A DNA stretch of 64,000 bases from Streptomyces sp. MNU76 (GTDB lineage Bacteria; Actinomycetota; Actinomycetes; Streptomycetales; Streptomycetaceae). The notes under the pieces were generated by a model, which was given only the letters and a program-made list of their open reading frames with translations, was not told where the DNA came from and did not search any database. Position numbers and translations under genes: made by a program. The stretch's first letter is position 1. The number at the start of each line of letters is the position of its first letter. This document shows positions 43,012 through 52,130 of this stretch, one piece after another. The stretch is from positions 124,001 through 188,000 of the forward strand of contig NZ_JAJKLK010000026.1 of the NCBI RefSeq assembly GCF_020982545.1, in the 5' to 3' direction.

Positions 43012-44712
43012 TTGACCGTGCCGCTCGACCACGAATTCGTGCGCGCGGCGGCCCGCGCCGCCGACGGGTCGGCCGACCCGTCGGCGGAGTTCATCGAGCC
43101 GCACCGCGCCCTGGCCCGGCGGGTGAAGACCCTGGTCGCGGGGTACCGCTCGCCGGAGTCGGCCCTGCACGGCAGCGAGCGGGCCGTCGCTGCCGCGCTG
43201 ACCCACCTCCGTGCCCTGCGGTCCGTGCAGACGGCCTCCGGCCTCTTCGCGGGCGGCGACAACGTCCAGTCACCGCCGGACTCCGCGTTCACCGTCAACG
43301 ACGTGTGCGACGCGCACGTCCTCGCCGCGGGCGCGGGGCCCGCACTGGCCGACGTCACGGCGGCGCTCGCCGAGATCGCGGACGCCGCCACCGGCGGTCT
43401 CCTGACGGGTGGGGTGCACACCCCGAACCACCGCTGGGAACTGAGCGCGGCGCTCGCCCGTCTGCACCGGTCGTTCCCCGACGACCGGCTGCTCGCCCGC
43501 GCCGAGGAGTGGCTCGCCGAGGGCGTCGACATCGACGCGGAGGGCCTGTACTCGGAGCGCAGCGCCGTCTACGCGTCCATCGTGACCAACCCGGCGCTGC
43601 TGTTGCTGGCCGAGGTGCTCGGGCGTACCGACCTGGTGGACGCCGTCGAACGCAACCTCACCGCGACCCTGGACCTGATCAGGCCGGACGGCACGGTGGA
43701 GACGGTCCACTCGCGCCGCCAGGACCAGAGGCTGTCGTTCGCGCTGTGGCCCTACCTGCCGCACTACCGGCTGCTCGCGATCCGCTCCGGCCGGGGCGAC
43801 TTCGCCCGCGCGGCCCGCCTGGCGGCCGCCGACGGTATCCACGACCCCGACCTGCTCGCCCAGACCCTCCTCACCCCGGACCTGTGCCGCGCCCTGCCGG
43901 CTCCGGACCCGGAGACACTCCCGCGCCACCGGTACCTCGCCACCGCACGCCTCGCCGCACACGCCTCGCCCACCGCGCACACGGTGGTGTACGGCGGCTC
44001 GGACGTGCCCGAGCACCGCCGCGTCCGCTCGGGCCTCGCCTGCAACCCCACCTTCCTGCGCCTGTTCGCCGGCGACGCCGTCCTCGACGCGGTCCGTCTC
44101 TCACGCGGGTTCTTCGACCTGGGCCCCTTCCGCGCCGCCGACATGCGACAGCTCACCGACGGCCGGTACGAGCTCACCCAAACCCTCACGGCCGCCTACT
44201 ACCAGCCGCTCCCGGCGGACCGGCGACGGGACGACGGCGCGTACCGGCTGGTCGACGACGGACGTTTCTCGGCCTCCATGGCCTTCCCCAACCGGCCCCG
44301 CGACGAGGTCTCCCACACGACCCGCGTCGAGGTGGACCTGCGGGACGACGGCGTCGACCTGCGGATCGACATCAGCGGACCCCGGGTGCCCTGGGCCCTC
44401 GAACTGACCTTCCGGCCGGGCGGCGTGGCAGAGGGCGCCGAACCGATCGGCGACGGACGCTGGTGCCTGACGACCGGACCGATGACCTACCGCGTCGGAG
44501 ACGACGAGATCAGGGTCGAGGCCGCCGTCGAGACGGGCGAACCGCTCGCCGGACCGGACCGGAGCGACGTATTGCGCTACGACCCCGGGCAGGACTACAC
44601 CGTGGTCGGCGGCACCGACGCGACGACCGGCAACCGCGTCTGCCTCGGCGGACTCGGCCCGCACACCCTGACCCTCGCTCTGCGTGCCCGCCGGGCCGCC
44701 CCCGCCGGGTGA
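43012..44712 (+). CDS. unrecognised large enzyme, candidate polysaccharide-active alpha/alpha-toroid protein
   Basis: 566 aa from a TTG at 43012 with GAAGGA 6 nt upstream (a GTG at 43018 is the alternative). No signal peptide is present, so it acts inside the cell. The N-terminal ~330 residues are helical repeats of the kind seen in heparinase/alginate-lyase toroids (HTPNHRWELSAALARLHR, GLYSERSAVYASIVTNPAL). The C-terminal ~230 residues are beta-rich. A conserved-looking NHRWE and SRRQDQRLSFALWPYLPHYR are candidate active-site segments. Immediate linkage to a sugar importer suggests that it cleaves an imported uronate or acidic oligosaccharide; this is inference. Confidence 0.6.
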   Translation: MTVPLDHEFVRAAARAADGSADPSAEFIEPHRALARRVKTLVAGYRSPESALHGSERAVAAALTHLRALRSVQTASGLFAGGDNVQSPPDSAFTVNDVCDAHVLAAGAGPALADVTAALAEIADAATGGLLTGGVHTPNHRWELSAALARLHRSFPDDRLLARAEEWLAEGVDIDAEGLYSERSAVYASIVTNPALLLLAEVLGRTDLVDAVERNLTATLDLIRPDGTVETVHSRRQDQRLSFALWPYLPHYRLLAIRSGRGDFARAARLAAADGIHDPDLLAQTLLTPDLCRALPAPDPETLPRHRYLATARLAAHASPTAHTVVYGGSDVPEHRRVRSGLACNPTFLRLFAGDAVLDAVRLSRGFFDLGPFRAADMRQLTDGRYELTQTLTAAYYQPLPADRRRDDGAYRLVDDGRFSASMAFPNRPRDEVSHTTRVEVDLRDDGVDLRIDISGPRVPWALELTFRPGGVAEGAEPIGDGRWCLTTGPMTYRVGDDEIRVEAAVETGEPLAGPDRSDVLRYDPGQDYTVVGGTDATTGNRVCLGGLGPHTLTLALRARRAAPAG

Positions 44713-44760
44713 CCCGATGAACCACACCATGGCCACCACAGGCATGAAGGACTGATCCCC

Positions 44761-46614
44761 GTGCACCCCACGTCCCCTCCCGTGCATCTCCCGCGCCAGC
44801 TCCACCCGCTGCACGATCTGCCGGACAGCCCCGAGGCGTACGACGCGGTCCTCGCCGACGTCGTCGAGCAGGCCCTGGAGCGGATCACGCCCGGGGGCAA
44901 CCTCGAACACCCCGACTGCGTCGACGACATCGGCGACACCTCCCTCGGCATCACCTCCCTGCTGGCCCTCGCCTGGCAGCGCACCAAGGACCCACGCCTG
45001 CCCGAGGCGGTCGGCCGCAGCACGGACTTCCACCTCCGGGAGCGCGTCTTCACCGACGACAACCCCGGCTACCCGAACCTCCGGGTCCGCGACTCCGGCT
45101 TCCCGTACGCCCGTTACACCCTGGCGCCCGGCGACCACCCCATCGGCGACTGGCCGAGCACCGTCTGGGCGCTGCTCCAGGCAGTCAACCTGCTCGACCT
45201 CGCCGACGGCCTCCTCACCGACGAACAGATCCACGCCCTGCGGGAGACGAGCCTCGGCTACTGGCGCTGGCTCACCGAGGCGACCTTCTTCAACCCGCAG
45301 GAGGCCGGCAACCAGGCCATCGGCTGCGTCGTCGGCGGCCTGATGCTGGCCCGCCACCTTCCCCCCGAGGACGGCAGGCGGATCCGCGAGCAGGCCATCG
45401 CCCTGTACGTCGAGGAGATCCGTGCCCACCGGGTACGTGACCGGGGCGCCCTCCTCCCGCCCGAGCACGGCGGCGCCTACGACAACAACTACGGCCCGAT
45501 CTCCCTGTCCTTCCTCGCCCAGGCCCACCTGGTGAGCGGCGAGCAGATCTTCGCCGAGGACGGGGAGGCGGTCGCCCGCTACATCGACGCGCGCCTCACG
45601 GTCGGCGGTTTCGACAACGGCGGCCCTCGCTACAGCGAGCAGCACTCCGGCTTCGAGTCCGTGCTCGGCCTGCGCTACTTCGGCCACCGCGTCGGCGCCG
45701 ACCTGGGCCGCTATCGGGGCGACACCCGATGGGGCCGGCACGCGGTCAAGCCGGACGGCGGGGTCGACGGCCACTTCGCGTGGATGCTCATCTGGCAGAT
45801 CCAGGACACCACGCCCTGGCACCGCACCCCGTCCACCGATCCGGTCAGGCACCAACTGCGCGCCGGACGGGTCTCGGTCGCCTTCGACTCGAGGATGACA
45901 CCCGCCCTGGTCGAGGCCGACGGAACGTACTTCCTCCCCGCCGCCGTCAACCGCCAGCACGGCTTCGGACCGGTCGTCGACGGCTTCCTGCTCTGCCGCC
46001 CCATGGGCGAGACCCGGGTCCGGGACGTCAGCGCCCACGGCCTGACGGCCAAGCTCGTCACCAAGCCCGTCGTCACCCGCGACCACGTCCTGCGGCACGT
46101 CCGGTCCCTGTACGTCACCGACGGCACCCGGCTGTGGACCACGGTCGCCGTCGAGCGCCTGCCCGGGGAGCCGTACCTCCTCGCCGGACTGCCGTACGTG
46201 GCGGACAGCGCCGAGGGCCTGCGCCGGATCGCGGACGCCGACGTCGCCTCCGCCGGGGACCTGTGGCTGACCCATCCGGCCGCCGAGGGCCCGGAGTTCT
46301 TCGACGCCCGCGCCGACACCACCCAGGAGAGCGCCGCCTTCGCCCTCGCCGCCGATCCCCGCGGCTACGGCAACCCCGACGAGGGCTGGTCCCACCTGGT
46401 CGCCTCCACGGCCGTCGAGGCCACCCCCGCGCCGGACGCGCCGGACGACCTCAGCGTCTTCGCCGTCCGCTACGGCGGCTCCGGCGAGGTCTTCGACCCC
46501 GCCTTCGACCGTGTCGCGGAGGGGCTGAGGGTCCGCACGGAGGCCTTCACCGCCGTGATCGGCGATCCGGCGGGCGACCACCGGGGCGAACCGACACTGA
46601 CCCTGCGAGTCTGA
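44761..46614 (+). CDS. second unrecognised large enzyme, candidate toroid-fold lyase or hydrolase
   Basis: 617 aa, GTG at 44761 with AAGGA upstream. There is no signal peptide. The N-terminal ~360 residues are helical with aromatic and acidic clusters (NNYGPISLSFLAQAHL, RYSEQHSGFESVLGLRYFG, NQAIGCVVGGLMLARHL), consistent with an alpha/alpha barrel, and the rest is beta-rich. It does not closely resemble its neighbour but has the same overall plan, so the pair may act in sequence. I cannot assign a family with confidence; heparinase II/III-like lyase or unsaturated glycuronyl hydrolase are the candidates. Confidence 0.6.
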   Translation: MHPTSPPVHLPRQLHPLHDLPDSPEAYDAVLADVVEQALERITPGGNLEHPDCVDDIGDTSLGITSLLALAWQRTKDPRLPEAVGRSTDFHLRERVFTDDNPGYPNLRVRDSGFPYARYTLAPGDHPIGDWPSTVWALLQAVNLLDLADGLLTDEQIHALRETSLGYWRWLTEATFFNPQEAGNQAIGCVVGGLMLARHLPPEDGRRIREQAIALYVEEIRAHRVRDRGALLPPEHGGAYDNNYGPISLSFLAQAHLVSGEQIFAEDGEAVARYIDARLTVGGFDNGGPRYSEQHSGFESVLGLRYFGHRVGADLGRYRGDTRWGRHAVKPDGGVDGHFAWMLIWQIQDTTPWHRTPSTDPVRHQLRAGRVSVAFDSRMTPALVEADGTYFLPAAVNRQHGFGPVVDGFLLCRPMGETRVRDVSAHGLTAKLVTKPVVTRDHVLRHVRSLYVTDGTRLWTTVAVERLPGEPYLLAGLPYVADSAEGLRRIADADVASAGDLWLTHPAAEGPEFFDARADTTQESAAFALAADPRGYGNPDEGWSHLVASTAVEATPAPDAPDDLSVFAVRYGGSGEVFDPAFDRVAEGLRVRTEAFTAVIGDPAGDHRGEPTLTLRV

Positions 46615-46648
46615 CCTCCGCGGCCCCACCACGGACCCCACGAGCCGG

Positions 46649-46678
46649 CAGCCCGACGTTCCTGACGACGTCGGGCTG
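46649..46678. terminator. terminator of the carbohydrate operon
   Basis: CAGCCCGACGT and ACGTCGGGCTG form an 11-bp stem with an 8-nt loop between two convergent genes. Confidence 0.75.
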
Positions 46679-46698
46679 TCTCGTTCCCCGGCCCGCCC

Positions 46699-47358
46699 CT
46701 ACGCTCCCGCGTCCACCGCGGGCATCGCCGACCCCGGCACGATCAGGTCCGCGTACGGCCTGGTCGACGCCACCAGCTCCGCGTTGCGCTCGTCCGTACG
46801 CAGCACCCAGTCGACCGCCTCGTCGTGCCCCTTGCCGAACTCCTCGTGCCGGGCCACCAGACGACGGACGCGTTCGGCCTCGTCGAGGTCGCAGAACCAC
46901 ACCTCGTCCAGGTGGGAGCGGACCCGCGACCAGGGCCCCCCGTTCACCAGCAGGTAGTTCCCCTCGGTGACGACCAGACGCGCGGACGGCGGGACCGGGA
47001 TCGACCCCGCGATCGGCTGCTCCAGGGTCCGTTCGAACCCCGGCGCGTACACGACGTCGTCCTCGTCACCCCGCAACCGCTCCAGCAGGGCCGCGTACCC
47101 CGCCGCGTCGAACGTGTCCGGCGCGCCCTTGCGGTCCCGGCGGCCCAGGCGGTCCAGCTCCACGTCGGCCAGATGGAAACCGTCCATGGGGACATGGGCG
47201 ACCCAGGGCTCGCCGCCTCCGTTGAGCTCCCGGGTCAGCCGCTCGGCCAGAGTGGTCTTCCCCGCGCCGGGGCCGCCGGCGACACCGAGGAGGGCACGAC
47301 GGTCGGGGCGGACCAGGGCGGCGGCACGACGCAGCAGGTCGTCGAAGGTGACAGGCAT
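46699..47358 (-). CDS. P-loop nucleoside/nucleotide kinase-family protein (uridine kinase/FrcK-like)
   Basis: 219 aa. Walker A is GGPGAGKTTLAERL (about residue 28), a Walker B-like segment is RLVVTEGNYLLV (about 126), and MDGFHLADVELDRLGRRDRKG is the substrate-binding stretch of the phosphoribulokinase/uridine kinase family. Members of this branch are often annotated as fructose transport kinase FrcK or pantothenate-kinase-like. It is convergent with the carbohydrate operon and could phosphorylate a released sugar; the substrate is unknown. Confidence 0.85.
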   Translation of the reverse strand: MPVTFDDLLRRAAALVRPDRRALLGVAGGPGAGKTTLAERLTRELNGGGEPWVAHVPMDGFHLADVELDRLGRRDRKGAPDTFDAAGYAALLERLRGDEDDVVYAPGFERTLEQPIAGSIPVPPSARLVVTEGNYLLVNGGPWSRVRSHLDEVWFCDLDEAERVRRLVARHEEFGKGHDEAVDWVLRTDERNAELVASTRPYADLIVPGSAMPAVDAGA

Positions 47359-47451
47359 GGGGAAGACGGTAGACCCGCCCGGCGTACTCGCGCCCGGACC
47401 GGGCAGACGACCCTTGCTGTCATCGGAAAGTGAGCGAAGCGGAAGGTGCCC

Positions 47452-48330
47452 ATGCGTGCGAGACCCTGGTCGGAGCCGGACGGCGACGACGAGGCGGTGC
47501 GGGAGGAACTGGCGCGACTGCGCGCCGAGGTACGGCAGCTGCGCACCCGGATGGAGGGCCGCCCGCCGGTCGCCCAGGCCCAGGGCATGCTGCGGGAGCG
47601 CTACGCCCTGCCGGACGCCGAGACCGCGTTCGCGCTGCTCCAGCGGGCCTCACAGCAGTACAACGTCAAGCTGCGCACCCTCGCCGAGTCGGCCGTGGGC
47701 GCGCCACGTCCCGATGACCGCGGCGCGCTGTGGTTCCCCGGCCGGGCCCGGCACGCCGAGCCGGCCCTGAGCTTCGATGAGGAACAGGACCGTCGCGCCG
47801 GACGCGGCAACCGGAGCCGCGTCCTGACCGCCGTCCTCAGCCAGACCCTCGCCATCGTCGACACCGACATGGGCAACGTGCAGATCGCCGACCGCACCGA
47901 GGGCGGACTGCGCATCGAGCGGCACACGGGACACACACCGGACTTCGTCGACTTCTTCGCGTATGTCGGGGACGAGGGCACCTCCTGCGCCAAGGCCGCG
48001 CGGGAGGTCGCCCAGGTGACCGTCGAGGACGTGGCGACGGACGCGGTGTTCAGCGAGGACGCCCGCTCCGCCATCCTCCACGCGGGCAGCCGGGCGTGCC
48101 ACAGCGTGCCGCTCATCACCGCCTCCGGGCTCTGCGTGGGCATGGTCTCCGCCCACTTCGAGCGCCCGCTGAAGGGGCTGACGCGAGCTCAGCTCAAGGC
48201 GTTGGCCGTCGCCGGCGCCGAGGCGGGCGAGTGGCTGGCCTGGTACGACCGGACCGTCGTCCTGGACGCTCTCGAACACCTCCACGCCCTCGGCCGTGCC
48301 CACCGCGGCGGCAGCATCAGTCGCCGGTGA
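47452..48330 (+). CDS. ANTAR-GAF regulator (ANTAR first)
   Basis: 292 aa; GGAAGG lies 6 nt before the ATG at 47452. Residues 20-80 form a coiled coil leading to an ANTAR-type three-helix domain (VAQAQGMLRERYALPDAETA, then ALLQRASQQYN). Residues 125-260 are a GAF sensor domain (LAIVDTDMGNVQIAD; LCVGMVSAHFERPLKGLT). Most bacterial ANTAR proteins have GAF before ANTAR, so the order here is reversed. ANTAR domains bind paired RNA hairpins and prevent termination; the ligand is unknown. Confidence 0.8.
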   Translation: MRARPWSEPDGDDEAVREELARLRAEVRQLRTRMEGRPPVAQAQGMLRERYALPDAETAFALLQRASQQYNVKLRTLAESAVGAPRPDDRGALWFPGRARHAEPALSFDEEQDRRAGRGNRSRVLTAVLSQTLAIVDTDMGNVQIADRTEGGLRIERHTGHTPDFVDFFAYVGDEGTSCAKAAREVAQVTVEDVATDAVFSEDARSAILHAGSRACHSVPLITASGLCVGMVSAHFERPLKGLTRAQLKALAVAGAEAGEWLAWYDRTVVLDALEHLHALGRAHRGGSISRR

Positions 48331-48335
48331 GAGCC

Positions 48336-48512
48336 ATGACGGACACGACCCGCCCGACCACGTCGACCGGAGCGACCGACCACGGCGAGCGGGTCACCCT
48401 CGACGGGGACACACCCCGGCGCCTTGACATCCCGTCCCCGAAACGGCCCGGCCCGGCGCCGGGCCAGCCCCCGCACCGGCGCCCGGGCCGCCACCGGGGC
48501 CGAGCGGGCTGA
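48336..48512 (+). CDS. possible small unstructured protein
   Basis: A 58-aa frame starts 5 nt after the ANTAR-GAF stop with a GGTGAGAG site. It is hydrophilic and Pro/Arg/Thr-rich (LDIPSPKRPGPAPGQP) with no recognisable domain. Position and ribosome-binding site support translation, composition does not. The call is weak. Confidence 0.35.
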   Translation: MTDTTRPTTSTGATDHGERVTLDGDTPRRLDIPSPKRPGPAPGQPPHRRPGRHRGRAG

Positions 48513-48513
48513 G

Positions 48514-49638
48514 TCAGCCGCAGAAGGCGGACTCCAACGTGCGGTTCACCGTCGCGTACACGGTGCCGTTGTTCGACGTGTTGGCGAACGAGGTCACGCT
48601 GCGCTTGCCGTTCTTCGAGGTGAACGCCCAGGTGTAGTAGCCCTGCACGGTTCCTGTGTGCCCGTACACCGAGACCCCGCACGACAGGTCGCGCCGACGC
48701 AGTCCCAGGCCGTACGCCTGGGTGCTGTTGACCGGCGTCCACTTCAGCATCTCCTTCAGCCGGGCCGCCGAGGTGAGCTTGCCCTGCACCAGCGCGGACA
48801 TGAACTTGTTCAGATCCTTGGCACCGGAGACCAGACCGCCCGCGCTCTGCGCCCACGACGTCGTCTGCAACGTCGAGTCGATCTTCTTCCCGGTGGAGTC
48901 GGCGGTCATGTAACCGCGCGAGTGCTTGCCGGGGATCGTGTTCTTCGGGTGGACGTAGAACGTGTCCGCCAGCTTCAGCGGTGTGATGATCCGGTCCTGG
49001 TACGCGGTCGCCACCGGCTTCTTGGTGAGCTTCTCGATGAGCATGCCCGCGACCACGAAGCCCGCGTTCGAGTACGCGTAGGACGCGCCCGGCTTGTTGG
49101 TGAGCGGCTTGGCGAGCGACAGGTCCATCAGCTGACGGTAGGTGAACACCTTGTTCCGCACGTTCTCGAACCCCGCCACGCTGGGGGAGAAGAGGGTGTT
49201 GGCGTAGTCGTACAGTCCGCTGCGGTGGCTGAGCACATGGCGCACGGTGATCTTCTTGTCGGGCAGCAGTCCCGGCAGATACGTGTTGACGGAGGTGTCG
49301 AGCTTGATCCTGCCCTCGTCGACCAACTGCAGCAGGACCACCGCCGTGAACGTCTTGGTGACGCTGCCGACCCGGATGCGGTCCCCGGTGCCGAGGGCCC
49401 GCTTGGTGGTCCGGTCCGCGACGCCCTCCGCCAGGTGGTGCACCTTGCCGTTGTCGTCGATCCTCGCGAACGCGCCCGGCGCTCCCTGTGACAGCGCCGT
49501 GCGCAGCGTTTTTCGCAGCTCGGTCGTGTCGGGCCCCGCCGCCGGGGCCGCGTGGGCGGGGACCGTCAGCAACGACAGCACGACCGCGCCCAGCGTCGCC
49601 ACACCCGTGCCCACCGTTCTCGAAACCATCTGATGCAT
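48514..49638 (-). CDS. secreted serine D-alanyl-D-alanine carboxypeptidase / class C beta-lactamase-like
   Basis: 374 aa. The signal peptide ends at about residue 32 (AHA-AP). The penicilloyl-serine motifs are complete: SVTK (S-x-x-K, residue ~92), YSN (~190) and HTG (~340). The sequence resembles the Streptomyces R61 DD-peptidase more than beta-lactamases. It should trim peptidoglycan stem peptides outside the membrane. It is a single gene. Confidence 0.87.
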   Translation of the reverse strand: MHQMVSRTVGTGVATLGAVVLSLLTVPAHAAPAAGPDTTELRKTLRTALSQGAPGAFARIDDNGKVHHLAEGVADRTTKRALGTGDRIRVGSVTKTFTAVVLLQLVDEGRIKLDTSVNTYLPGLLPDKKITVRHVLSHRSGLYDYANTLFSPSVAGFENVRNKVFTYRQLMDLSLAKPLTNKPGASYAYSNAGFVVAGMLIEKLTKKPVATAYQDRIITPLKLADTFYVHPKNTIPGKHSRGYMTADSTGKKIDSTLQTTSWAQSAGGLVSGAKDLNKFMSALVQGKLTSAARLKEMLKWTPVNSTQAYGLGLRRRDLSCGVSVYGHTGTVQGYYTWAFTSKNGKRSVTSFANTSNNGTVYATVNRTLESAFCG

Positions 49639-49759
49639 CTCCTGTCACCCGCCGTCATCGACAGGGTGCATTGGAGTGGAGTGGTAACGGAGAGTCAAGT
49701 AGCCAGGTGCGGGGGCGAGTTGCCCGACTCGAAAGAGGGACAGTCGGGGGAGATCGGTT

Positions 49760-51109
49760 TCATCCGCCGAAGAGCTGGGTCCAGTAGGTTCCGGCCGCGC
49801 CGCCTCCGGCGAAGCCGATACCTATATGGGTGAAGCCGGGTTTGAGGATGTTCGCCCGGTGGCCGGGGCTGTTCATCCAGCCGCGCACCACCTCGGCGGC
49901 GGATCGCTGACCGCAGGCGATGTTCTCGCCGATGGAGCGGCGGGTGGAACCGGCCGCCGCCGCGCGGTGCCAGGGTTCGCGGCCGTCGGGGGATGTGTGG
50001 GAGTAGAAGGCCCTGGCCACCATGTCGGCGCTGTGCGCCTGGGCGGCGGTGGTGAGAAGGGGTCGGGGAGTGGGGGCAGGCCGGCCCCGGCCCGTTCGGA
50101 GTTGGTGAGGGTGATGACGTCGGTCGTGGTCCGGCGGAGGCCGTCGGAGGAGAAGGGGTGGGCCCAGAGGGCCGTCCAGAAGACGGTGCCCGAGCGGGGG
50201 TCCGTGGCCTGGCCGAGGCCCGTCTCGCTCCAGGAGGGTTCGCGCAGGGTGCGTCCGGCGTCAGGGTCGGAGCGGCAGTAGTCCACGAACTCGGCGGGGG
50301 TGCGGGGGCCGGAGACCAGGTGTTCGCCGATGGTGAGGTAGGCGTAGCCGGTGGTGGTGACGCGCTGGTGGACGGAGACGCCGTCCTTGCCTTCGGCCGC
50401 GAGGCGGCGCTGGGCGGCCATCGCGGTGGCGTGGGCCTGGGCGGCGGCCGAGAGGCGGGCGTCGGCAGAGACGGGGCGAGAACCAGCCGTGGCTCGGGTG
50501 GCGTTGACCAGGTCGAGGTAGTGGGTGAGGGGGAGGTGGGGGCCGTGCGCTTGTGGGCCGAGTGCGCGTCGGTGAGGGCTCGTCGCGCAGTTCCCCGCGC
50601 CCCTGGAGCGGCGCTTGTGCGGGCGCCTCCTCTTCCAGCACCTCCACCCCGAAGTCCCTCGCCACCCCCGCCAGTCCGTCCGCGTAGCCCTGGCCCAGGG
50701 CCCGTAGCTTCCAGACCGGCCCCTTGCGGTACAGCTCCGCCAACAGAAGTACCGTCTCGCGGATGGGTCTCGGTGGGGTGAAGCGGGCGAGCGGGCGGCC
50801 GTCGGGGGCGGTGACGAGCAGGGTCGGGGCGGGCAGGTGGCCCAACGGCGTGTCGGGAACGGACGGGCTGATCGCGAGGGTGAGACGAGTGGCGCCGGGG
50901 CGCAGGCTCGGTGGGTTCACCGTCAGCGTGTCTCCGGACAGTCGGGCGCCGGGGGCCGTCGGCTGGTTGTAGAAGACGAAGTCCGCGTCCCCGCGGACCT
51001 TGCCGGTGTCGTCCGTGACGAGGGCGGAGACGTCGAAGGGGCCCGGCACCCTGATCGTCAGGGGGCCGGTCGGCAGAGGGGTGTTGCTCCCGGGTACCAG
51101 CTCGTTCAT
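49760..51109 (-). CDS. TerD-CAP-CAP protein (frameshifted twice)
   Basis: Three minus-strand frames read as one protein of about 450 aa. From the ATG at 51109 comes a TerD-like beta sandwich (NELVPGSNTPLPTGPL; FDVSALVTDDTGKVRGDADF; 1-165). A CAP/SCP domain follows in another frame (THYLDLVNATRATAG, ARLSAAAQAHATAMA, YLTIGEHLV). A second CAP domain then returns to the first frame (MVARAFYSHTSPDG, GENIACGQRSAAEVV, NILKPGFTHIGIGF). The first break coincides with an intergenic repeat at 50566-50612, the second with a one-base deficit at 50059-50062. TerD proteins are cytoplasmic metal-stress proteins while CAP domains are usually secreted, so the fusion is unusual. No signal peptide is seen. Confidence 0.65.
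50566..50612 (-). repeat. intergenic repeat word inside the TerD-CAP gene
   Basis: GCGCAGTTCCCCGCGCCCCT, the core of the family at 964-1055 and 61781-61900, lies between the TerD and first CAP coding parts. Upstream of it the TerD frame is good, downstream the CAP frame is good, so its insertion with a length not divisible by three could be the cause of the frame change. Confidence 0.6.
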
Positions 51110-51149
51110 CGGTGCCGTCCGTCGCAGTGACCGTCAGCCCGACAACGTC

Positions 51150-51467
51150 TCATCCCCGCAGGGCGGTTCCCGTGCCCTCCTGCCGCTCCATGGCCGCCAG
51201 GGCGTCCTGGCGGCCGGAACGCATGGACCTGATCGCCAGGAGCAGGACCCCGATGTCGTCCAGGTAGACCGGGTCGGGGACCAGGTCGGTCGGCAGGACG
51301 AGATAGAGCACGGCGCCCCAGAAGACCCACTTGGGGCCGGTGGGGAGTCCGGCGCGGCGCAGCTCGCGCCGGGTGCGGACGAGCCGGAGGAGCAGCCAGA
51401 CGGCCGCTCCGAGAAGAGCGGCCGCGACCACCGCGACCGCGACGATCACCCACGTCCAGGAATCCAT
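51150..51467 (-). CDS. YkvA/DUF1232-type small membrane protein
   Basis: 105 aa. One N-terminal membrane helix (WVIVAVAVVAAALLGAAVWLLL) is followed by the DUF1232 motif LPTDLVPDPVYLDDIGVLLLA and a charged tail. The family is widespread and its function unknown. The ATG at 51467 begins with the helix; longer upstream readings are non-coding. It follows the TerD-CAP gene on the same strand order but is separated by a 40-nt gap. Confidence 0.8.
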   Translation of the reverse strand: MDSWTWVIVAVAVVAAALLGAAVWLLLRLVRTRRELRRAGLPTGPKWVFWGAVLYLVLPTDLVPDPVYLDDIGVLLLAIRSMRSGRQDALAAMERQEGTGTALRG

Positions 51468-51571
51468 CGGTCCCGCCCCTCTGTCGGGCCGGGCGGTCCG
51501 CCCGGCCGGTGCCTGTCCATCGTCTTCCCCCCTGGGACGCGGTGTACCGCGACGCGCGGGGGAGGGGCGGG

Positions 51572-51955
51572 TCAGTGCGAGGCGCGGGCCAGGTTGTGGT
51601 CGACGAGGGCCTGGCTGACGGCCCGGATGGAGCGGGCCATGTGGTTCAGCTGCATGACCTCGGCGGCGTACATCTTGATGGTGTGCTCGATGACCGACTC
51701 GGACATGCCGAGGCTGGGCAACTCGGAACGGGCGGTCTGCAGGGCGGTGCGGGCGACCCGGATCTCGTGCTGGACCTGGATCTGCGCGTGGCGGGCGAGC
51801 AGCACGGGGTGGCGCATCATCGCCGGGTAGGAGCCGTAACGGGCCGGTACCAGCTCGCGCAGCCACTTGGCCGCGGACCTCTCCCAGTCGTAACTGCCCG
51901 GTGTCTTGACCTGACACGGCCAGTCCGTGCGGAGGGGCGAGGAGGTGAGGGCCAT
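51572..51955 (-). CDS. conserved-looking helical protein of unknown function
   Basis: 127 aa from the ATG at 51955, with CGGAG upstream. It is hydrophilic and helical throughout (WLRELVPARYGSYPAMMRHP; LARHAQIQVQHEIRVARTAL; IKMYAAEVMQLNHMARSIRA), with no signal peptide or membrane segment. The composition is that of a real protein, and an AT-rich regulatory region lies upstream. I do not recognise the family; a DNA-associated or regulatory role is possible. Confidence 0.65.
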   Translation of the reverse strand: MALTSSPLRTDWPCQVKTPGSYDWERSAAKWLRELVPARYGSYPAMMRHPVLLARHAQIQVQHEIRVARTALQTARSELPSLGMSESVIEHTIKMYAAEVMQLNHMARSIRAVSQALVDHNLARASH

Positions 51956-52130
51956 GTTCAACGCTCCGGTCTTGCATCGACGCCATTGTGTGCAACGGGT
52001 GTGGAGTCTGGGCGGCCCCGGCATAGGGGATGGCCGGGGCCGCCTCACCCGGGGCGCCGTGCGGGTAGGAGCGGACGGACCCGGGTGGACGGCGTGCCCC
52101 GGAGTCCCCCGGGTCACGATCCGCGAGCAG

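Noticed and set aside
44717..44755. A 12-codon ORF (MNHTMATTGMKD) between the two carbohydrate enzymes, ending like the permease (GLKD)
   Set aside because: It has no supported start and may be chance; the tail similarity of four residues is too short to indicate a duplication.
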